From: Chondrus crispus
Taxonomy: Eukaryota > Rhodophyta > Florideophyceae > Gigartinales > Gigartinaceae
Length of the DNA stretch: 64,000 bases
NCBI RefSeq assembly: GCF_000350225.1
Contig: NW_005178895.1
Span: 62,001-126,000, forward strand
Direction of reading: 5' to 3'
This document shows positions 57,720 through 64,000 of the stretch, in pieces. The notes below the pieces were generated by a model. That model was not told the DNA's origin. It made no database searches and was given only the letters and a program-made list of their open reading frames with translations. Both the position numbers and the translations under genes were made by a program. How positions within the stretch are numbered: position 1 is the stretch's first letter; each line of letters opens with the position of its first letter.

Positions 57720-58393
57720 TTACCGCCGTGCTTGAGGACCGTAATCACCATGAAGAAAACGTCTTTGCCCGTAAACGGGGATTTGTGTCCACGCCCGACA
57801 TTGAATTTTGACGTTATAAAATCCGCGAACGTCCTCCAAATGCTTTGAAATTGCCGAATATTAAAGTTTGTTATTTGGACGATTGACGCAGACCCCCCAC
57901 TCTGGTAGAATGTGTCGAGAATGCGGGACGGAGAGTCGCATTTTTCGTCAGGGCTGTCATTGAAAGGTGTAGTCTCATATCGAGAAAATGCTTCATCGCG
58001 GCGGAGGGCTGTGTCGGCGAGGATCTGGATACCGGCGGTGGCCTCGGTGGCCGAAATATTCTGCATGCCGGAGTCCGTGATGAGGCGGGGCAAGGCGCTT
58101 AAAGTAGAATTCGTAGCACGAGGAGCGATCTGTGCTTTTCTTACAACCAGTAGAAGGCAGTACAGTGCCTCGTAGGGGAAGGTGCGGCTGGTGTGCGATC
58201 GGGGCACTGTAAAAGCGTTAACAAGAGAGAACGAGGTGTGCCCGGAGTTGCAGTGGGCGCGCGTGGGTGCAAGGAGGAGGGGAACGGCGGGGATGATTGC
58301 GGGGGGATGGGTGGGAAGGCGGCCGAGGAGGACGGCGAAGGGGGGCAAAGGAGCCGCCGTTGGGGAGCTGGTGTGGATTTGAAGGGTCGGCAA
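57662..58393 (-). CDS. Harbinger transposase N-terminal part
   Basis: The frame lacks an ATG at its front and begins with low-complexity sequence. From about 58,100 down it reads a helical region (SRILDTFYQSGGSAS, IRQFQSIWRTFADFI, SPFTGKDVFFMVITVLKHGG), as before DDE_4 domains. It joins the catalytic part by one shift near 57,710. Confidence 0.6.
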   Translation of the reverse strand: MPTLQIHTSSPTAAPLPPFAVLLGRLPTHPPAIIPAVPLLLAPTRAHCNSGHTSFSLVNAFTVPRSHTSRTFPYEALYCLLLVVRKAQIAPRATNSTLSALPRLITDSGMQNISATEATAGIQILADTALRRDEAFSRYETTPFNDSPDEKCDSPSRILDTFYQSGGSASIVQITNFNIRQFQSIWRTFADFITSKFNVGRGHKSPFTGKDVFFMVITVLKHGGNWDLLGRILRSKGQRSSVL

Positions 58394-59291
58394 TGTGCAT
58401 TTTCAACTGTATGGTGAGATGACGCAATGCGTCTACGGGTCGACATCGAGGTATTGCCCAAATACAGCGCGTTTTTTGAAAAGCCCGCCCAAATGAGCGT
58501 GGTTGTCTTTTATTGTACAAAAGGCTTGCTGTCGAGAAAGGATCTTTGATGTACGAAATCTCCTGAAAAATCGTGCTTTGATTAGTTCCACAGATGTATA
58601 TTGTCATTTCTATATTACTTGGTCCGTTCTATTTTTACCCCTGCTATTTTGCAATTATCAGAATATATGCTAAGCAATCGCGGATGTGCGTGGGAGGTCT
58701 ACTGTGCAAGATAGCAAGGTACTCTACAATTTTAAATCTGAGAAGCCAGGCCTGGACCAAAATGAGCACAGTGAACCTCGTCTGCGCAAATTTTGGATTT
58801 CTTTTTATATTCTTTCAAACGCATTCCATTGGAGACCTATCCACAGGGGGTTTTGTTTTTTTCGCGGGGAAAGTCGCTTCCTCCGTCGCAGTCTTCAAGC
58901 ATCAGGCATGGTACGGCTCGAAAGATTCGTGTCGCGACCTGACGGAGGTAATGTGGACAACTCAGCCGCGATCTGAAATTACTAATTGTAGTATAGTGGC
59001 GGTCGCCAGCTATGAGCTAGCTCGAGGAAAAGGTAACAACCAATACGGGGTTTCCCGCGGTAGATTGGGACTGTGGTAGAGCAAAGTGGAAGTACGTCTG
59101 CCGACTGTAAAAGCACGACGTACTGGTCAAGGTGCGGACCCGGAATGGGACCAGCACTGGAAGCGGTGGTGTAAGAGCACACAAAACAGGGGGGAACCCG
59201 AACATAGAGACTAGTGTCAGAAACGGGTGTAGCGCCGAGTAGCGGGAACTGCTAGAGTGAACAAGCGGGACAGATGTCAGTAGTGCCGCCA
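58394..59291. other. Intergenic, nothing recognised
   Basis: A 161-codon plus-strand frame (58594-59079) has hydrophobic stretches but no family and no support. Confidence 0.35.
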
Positions 59292-59640
59292 AGGCTAGAG
59301 GCTTGTCGTAGCCCGCGGCCTGACAATCGTCAAAATATAGGGAGAGAGAAATGGGTCGTACGACAGGTAATACGACGAGGTTAGAGGCTAGTCTTATCCT
59401 GCGTAGTCGCAACGACCGAAGGAAAAGAGAAAACAATAGAAACGTCGAGCGACAGTAATACGCCGAGGTATTAGAGGCTAGTCTTAACCCGCGTAGTCGC
59501 AACGACGGAGGAAAGGAGAAGGAAATGTTAAAGGCAATGGATCCAGGTAAACGTCTCAAGACAGATGCTGACAATGTCGCTCAAGTCAGAGGCTTGTCTT
59601 GACCCGCGGTGTCGCACTTTCGAAGGAAATCCGTTCCCAA
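59292..59640. repeat. Four diverged ~85-115 bp tandem units
   Basis: Units near 59292, 59377, 59465 and 59580 share AGAGGCTAGTCTTA, CCCGCGTAGTCGCAACGAC and a GAAGGAAA-type purine tail. Confidence 0.8.
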
Positions 59641-59821
59641 AAGATCATTGACTGTTTACTGTCATTGCCTGGCGCCGTCGCTTAAATAAGCGAGGTCGCG
59701 GGGTCTCGTACATTGTCCATCCTACTATACTACTGCACTCTATTGTGCAATGCACTGTACTATGCCATTACTACTGTACTTTGTCATATACAACCACCGG
59801 GCTGTAATGTATACAGTACGT

Positions 59822-59960
59822 CGTCGGCTTGTAATGCCCACGTGTAGTTCGTTCGCCTGTAAGGCAGACGTGTAGTTCGTCCGCCAGTAATGCCCACGCG
59901 TAGTTCGTCCGCCTGTAAGGCGCGCGTGTAGTTCGTCCGCCTGTAACGCACACTTGTAGT
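59822..59960. repeat. 28-bp tandem repeat, five copies
   Basis: Units start at 59822, 59850, 59878, 59906 and 59934. Consensus GTCCGCCTGTAAGGC, five variable bases, GTGTAGTTC. It lies in LTR-like DNA. Confidence 0.9.
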
Positions 59961-60229
59961 CGCGTGTCTGTAATGAACCCGCGGCAGCGGGTGCTGTACA
60001 AATTACAAATCTGGGCTGTGATACCACACAAATCAGTCTCGAGCGTAAGCCCATGATATGTATTCCATTTCTGTAGCAGCCAGACGACCAACTGTAGAAC
60101 CCTGCGCATTGAGCACAAGCGCACCAGCCTAGGTGGCACATGGGATCATAACTAGCCTTTTCCGTCCGGAACGCCTCCGCCTGCATGTGTGCTATCTGCG
60201 TATGCATAGAAATTGGTAACCTATGGAAA

Positions 60230-61440
60230 TTACATTGACTCAATATTTTTTGTCACGGACGGGGAGCTCGCAATGTGCGACCTCCAGGGTGAGATCGCAA
60301 CCTGCGTTCACCTCAGCGACCTCGCGACCGGCAAGAGGCGCAACCTTTTTATCGCCTACCTGGCACAGTAATGGCAGCGTTCTCCCGGAGGACTTCCGAT
60401 GCAGATCAACATCGCCTCTTTGCCCCTCGACCGTGCCCGCCTGAAATCAACTAGGTGGTACAGTAATTACTCTCTTCGCGAAGTACTCATTAGTGTCAGC
60501 GCGTGTGAGGCACTTACCAAGATGCCCCCGTGGGCTACAAGGAGGACTACGTCCACTAATGCTCATGATGGCTCTACAGTGCGTCAGACCATCGTCAAGA
60601 CGCTCGAAGCGCCTAGGCTTATTGATATTGCGAGTGCCGATTTCGTGGCATTCAAACAGAAACGCACAATCTGCGAGCGACGTGTGCAGGAGAAGAGCGT
60701 TAAACAGAGGATCGAAATTCCGACTACGTCCTATTGAAACTTCAAGGAAAGTCCGTGTTATAAATTTTCGTTACAACTCAATGGGTCCCCGTGAGTACTG
60801 TCAACGAAATTACCGAAGCACACCTCAAAAATGGTGTTGATGAGCGTGCCAATGTCAAACCTGAAGATTGCGACTTGGCGCAGATAGAACGCGGTATTAA
60901 GGATGTTGAGTCAGGTCAACCGAAGAATCTGGAGATGGAAGTCTGGAAACTCGGACTACGCTACGCAACTACCCTTGAGAACTAAGATCACTCCACCTTC
61001 ATCGAATTACAGCCCACGTTGGTTGTTTAACGCGTTCCGGAGAGTATCACTCGTGAGGAGCTGACCAAGCGTACGACAATATAAACTCCGAAAGGAAGAG
61101 TTCAAGGGCAACTATTAGGTGTTCATGCACGAGCTTGGCAAGGAGGCAAGAGCCTTCGATCGTCCCAGCGCAGCCTCCGCCAGCGCCTATCACGACAACG
61201 ACTCTGATTCTGATCGCAACATTAAGGATTCTGAAAAAAAAACCGACAGCCGTCGTCACCACAAACGTAAAGAACGCCATCCATCTGGAAGAGATAATGC
61301 CAAGGATCTTCAATCCAACGGTGGGGGGATTTCTAAAAAGAGGAATCGGCCTCATTGCTTAAACCCAGATTGTGGTGATAGGCATTTCATGAATGAATAC
61401 CCGAATACGCCCGTATCCCGAAAGAAGAAATTGTTGTAAG
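60230..61440 (+). pseudogene. Retroelement Gag-like region
   Basis: Pieces in several frames: MQINIASLPLDRARLKST, PRLIDIASADFVAFKQKRTI (capsid-like), STVNEITEAHLKNGVDERAN, and a basic end with a zinc-knuckle-like block (HCLNPDCGDRHFMNEYP), whose last Cys position is Tyr. The order fits a Gag of Gypsy type from a family different from I-III. Confidence 0.6.
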
Positions 61441-61619
61441 TTTACCGTGCCAAAAAGCCGAAGCCTAACAAGAACGGCGCCGAAAGTGTCGGGCAGATCT
61501 CTTCATCCAAGAAGGAGGACAATTGTTCTATTTTCGACGCTAGGGTTCGCGACAGAGCCGTCGAAATAATCTCTTTGCAGACAGTAGTACAATTCCGTAC
61601 CACGACCACCCCGGGGAGA
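61441..61619. other. Short stretch between Gag-like remains and LTR
   Basis: Nothing recognised. Confidence 0.35.
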
Positions 61620-62222
61620 TGATAACTGCGCGGGAGGACGGGTGCTACTGTAGCAAGCGGGCGTACACGCGTCCGCCGCCGTGTACAGTAGTGCCCCAAG
61701 GGTCTGTCGTGGGACACCCGGTAACAGCGGGCGTGGCCACTGGTAACACGTGGTACAACCGTCGGCCGGGATCGTGGCCACGGGCACACGTATATAATCC
61801 GTATGGTGGCTAACTAGTAAGTAGTAGTTAACGGCACAAATTTGGTGATTGTGTACAGTAGCTGGTACACAGTAAGTGGCAGCTACTGTAGCGGGACAGG
61901 TGTCCTGGCGTCCCACTGAGGGGATCAGACCGGGGACACCTGCCCGCCCCAGGAAAGAGGAGGCAGACTCGCCTCCCTTCCCTTTACGGCTAATTGCCAT
62001 CCCGTTCCGGTTTCCCTTTTAGTCTCAGGCTTCTAACCCGTGACCGGCCGTCCGGTTAGAACATCACCGTCTGGCTGCGCGTCACCGGCCACGTGAGCCT
62101 TCCCTCTTTTCGAGTCCATCCGTACGGTTTGCGTTCGCGCGTGGGTAACCCAGCGGCGCGCACTCCCTTACCTCTAACCCCCCTCGTTTCCGAGTAGTTG
62201 GGACGAAGGTAGTTATACCACA
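61620..62222 (+). repeat. LTR of a fourth Gypsy-type element
   Basis: It starts TGATAAC and ends GTTATACCACA. The second half is shared with the LTR at 38065-38738 (CTTCTAACCCGTGACCGG, GCGCGTCACCGGCC). Four bases on, TGGTGCTCTTGTGG could be the primer site, which makes it a 5' LTR. A TATATAA occurs near 61,791. Confidence 0.7.
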
Positions 62223-62343
62223 TTTTGGTGCTCTTGTGGAGGGTATAACTACAGAGATTGAGCACGAACTGAATCGCCAACGCGAGAAATTACCGAACGA
62301 ATTAAAAGAGGTCGAAAATCACTGCGTCGATCGCCAGTGATCA

Positions 62344-62760
62344 TTGACGATGAGCCATGCGGATTCCGCCGGAGAAGACACCGCCTCCGGGCGAGCAAGC
62401 ACCCGTAGTGGCAGAGGCGCACAGCGCCCCCGGATCGACAACCCGGAAGCCCTGCCACTCCCACCGTCTACCAGGGTCCAGAAGACCCCTTCTGCTTCGG
62501 ACACCATCGCTGGGTTACCGGCTGGTGGGGGGAACCGCGTACAAGTACTCTACGACGCGTTACTACGGCGACTACAAACCTGGATGGAGGATTTCCTCGC
62601 TGAGGAATTACCTCAGGTCGTCCAGGTTTGCGTCGACCAAACGGCACCAAGACTAGTGGCGGGGCACGCGGACACCGCGCTCCGCGCCCTGTTGGACGAG
62701 AAGATCGCCCCCCTCGTACGCGACGAGGTAGTGGCAGCGCTCGCCGCGGAGGAGGACTAA
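62344..62760 (+). CDS. Gag-like N-terminal protein of the fourth element
   Basis: 138 codons. A Ser/Gly/Arg-rich start, then helices with heptad-like spacing (LYDALLRRLQTWMEDFLAEE, ALRALLDEKIAPLVRDEVVA). The size, position after the LTR and helical make-up parallel the Gag N-terminus of Gypsy II. No sequence identity to it is visible. It ends at 62760 and no further Gag follows. Confidence 0.5.
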   Translation: MTMSHADSAGEDTASGRASTRSGRGAQRPRIDNPEALPLPPSTRVQKTPSASDTIAGLPAGGGNRVQVLYDALLRRLQTWMEDFLAEELPQVVQVCVDQTAPRLVAGHADTALRALLDEKIAPLVRDEVVAALAAEED

Positions 62761-63039
62761 TCTCCGACCGCATTGGCTCTAAAGGGAGCTATTAGCTCCG
62801 CCGTGGCCATCCGTCTGGCCACGATGCCACGACAGTTACCGAAACGGGAGGCGCAGTACCGCCGCCCGCGCCGCGCCGTGAAACCGTTCCGGACTCAAGC
62901 TTTAATATCCCTGATCCGATCGGCGCCGTAACCGGGATGGATAGGATGGACCCTCACCCGGATGGTAGAGCCGTCTATCTCCCAACCGTTCACGGTGCTA
63001 CAAGGAGGACCACAGAAAAAATATCCCGAAGCAGCGCTG
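62761..63039. other. Internal or flanking retroelement DNA
   Basis: No readable protein family. Confidence 0.35.
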
Positions 63040-63302
63040 GGTGACGTGCCAGCGCTGACGGGTGGAGGCGTATCAAGGATCGTTCGCGTGCTCGCGCGTC
63101 CTCTACCCGCTTATTTTCGTCTAGACTCGCGCTGAAAGGGAGCGCTCGTGTAGAATAAGCCGGAAGTCGGACCTAGGCAGAAGATCGATTAAAACTGTTC
63201 AAATAATCACACGTGTGTCTCTCAACGTCAGACTACAGTATCCAACATTCCAGCTTAGTTTCTTTTCACTTCACCCGCTGTGCACCTAGGTATTTCACTA
63301 CA
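63040..63302 (-). repeat. Partial LTR, reverse orientation
   Basis: Its right ~110 bases (63195-63302: TTCACACG-type CACACGTGTG, AGCTTAGTTTCTTTTCAC, ending CACTACA) match the right end of the Gypsy II LTR. 63,040-63,150 matches the solo LTR at 34,030-34,160 in reverse (CAGCGCTGGGTGACGTGCC). Confidence 0.75.
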
Positions 63303-64000
63303 CCGATGCCGAAGGGGTGTCCACGGTAATGGTAACTTACAACACTACCAACCTCTCTCGAGGGTGGCGGATATGACTCCGAAAGATGGGCGAATAGGAC
63401 TACGACCCGGGAAAGGGAGAGGGCTCACTGGGCAAACGCTGCCACCATAGGGTGGACCGAGTAGTCTACGGAGCGGACGCTTCCAAATCGTAACGGACAA
63501 CCCAGGCCGGACAATCTGCTTCCTCTTCGAAAAGTCCCGGGTAGTATCTTGCCCCAGGGGTCGTCACCCCCCTTTGCTGTGGTAGCGTACTGCTTAGCTC
63601 CCTAAGTACGTCGATCTCTGGCGGCCGGGGAGTACTGTAGTGATCCACTTCCACTTTGGATAACTACAGGGATTACCTGTACTGTACTCCACCGGGAAGT
63701 AATCTACACAGCGGCACAGGTGGCTGCGCTCCTGCCACCTGTACTCGTGGTAGAGCGTGCACCGCGTGTGCTAGCTGGGACTCCCCCGGCTGGCACTCCT
63801 ATTACACTTCTTTCTACGCCTCTACAGTAGTTCCTCCCGTTCTACGGTACCCTACTGGGACGTAGTCCGTACGGTGATACACGTGGTTGCGCCGTCGCCA
63901 CTTGTACTCGTGGCAACGCGTGGAACCCCTGTACTGTCGTGCACTGATGGGAACGGGAATTGGGAAGGAAAAGGAGGTAAAGGACACGCCCAGGAGGGGC
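63303..64000. repeat. LTR-like DNA with a ~50-bp direct repeat
   Basis: Copies near 63,714 and 63,876 read CAGGTGGCTGCGC then CACCTGTACTCGTGG, and CACGTGGTTGCGCC then CACTTGTACTCGTGG. TACTGTA-type motifs are dense, as in the LTRs above. No gene seen. Confidence 0.5.

Larger units (their letters stand above)
56826..58393 (-). mobile_element. PIF/Harbinger-type DNA transposon
   Basis: Transposase-coding remains on the minus strand, lying directly beside the Tigger derivative's right end. Terminal repeats were not identified. Confidence 0.75.

Noticed and set aside
58594..59079. A 161-codon plus-strand frame with hydrophobic stretches
   Set aside because: No family, no typical membrane-protein pattern, and it lies in AT-rich intergenic DNA.
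59822..59960. 28-bp repeats as a CRISPR array
   Set aside because: The 28-bp units follow each other directly; there are no spacers.

Overview
The window looks like eukaryotic nuclear DNA from a photosynthetic, intron-poor lineage. A red alga is the best guess, by inference and not proven. Reasons: a decayed plastid-type 16S rRNA methyltransferase (RsmG) and a ferredoxin-type sulfite reductase, long coding stretches without obvious introns, and a heavy load of Gypsy-type LTR retrotransposons, pogo/Tigger and Harbinger DNA transposons and MITEs. No tRNA, rRNA or CRISPR array was recognised. Most genes are broken by one or a few stops or frameshifts, so much of the window is a graveyard of mobile elements and decayed host genes.

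Layout. 1-9.8 kb: repeats, a triosephosphate isomerase relic (2.8 kb), a Uma2-type nuclease gene with a coiled-coil tail (4.7-5.8 kb), an ABC-transporter relic, pogo/Tigger remnants and a truncated Ala/Pro-rich gene. 9.9-12.9 kb: Gypsy element I. 14.0-28.7 kb: the most interesting block (below). 29-38.7 kb: a minisatellite, an array of a 12-bp inverted motif, reverse-strand Gypsy element II interrupted by a solo LTR with a 5-bp target duplication, then the integrase and LTR of Gypsy III. 39.8-42 kb: a near full-length pogo/Tigger transposon. 43.7-46.8 kb: sulfite reductase and glucose-6-phosphate dehydrogenase pseudogenes. 47.1-48.5 kb: an intact Nudix-like/APH-kinase gene, with a degraded paralogue and inverted duplicates at 53.0-55.7 kb. 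49.2-50.4 kb: a nest of MITEs. 50.8-51.7 kb: the rsmG pseudogene. 56-58.4 kb: a Tigger deletion derivative and a Harbinger transposon. 59-64 kb: tandem repeats and more Gypsy LTR and gag pieces.

The 14.0-28.7 kb block reads as one large tyrosine-recombinase element. A zinc-finger/tyrosine-recombinase gene and a RecQ-like helicase gene lie on the plus strand. Upstream of them, two genes diverge from a shared ~1.2-kb region. One (minus) fuses a ParB/Srx-like domain to a 2-oxoglutarate/Fe(II) dioxygenase. The other (plus) fuses a DPPY-type DNA adenine methyltransferase to a SET domain. The shared region carries three 22-bp palindromes at exactly 64-bp spacing. A methylase, a possible oxidative eraser, a histone-methylase-like domain and a ParB-like DNA-binding domain next to a recombinase and helicase suggest a mobile element that writes and edits its own chromatin and DNA marks. 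That functional reading is inference; the domains and their order are seen.
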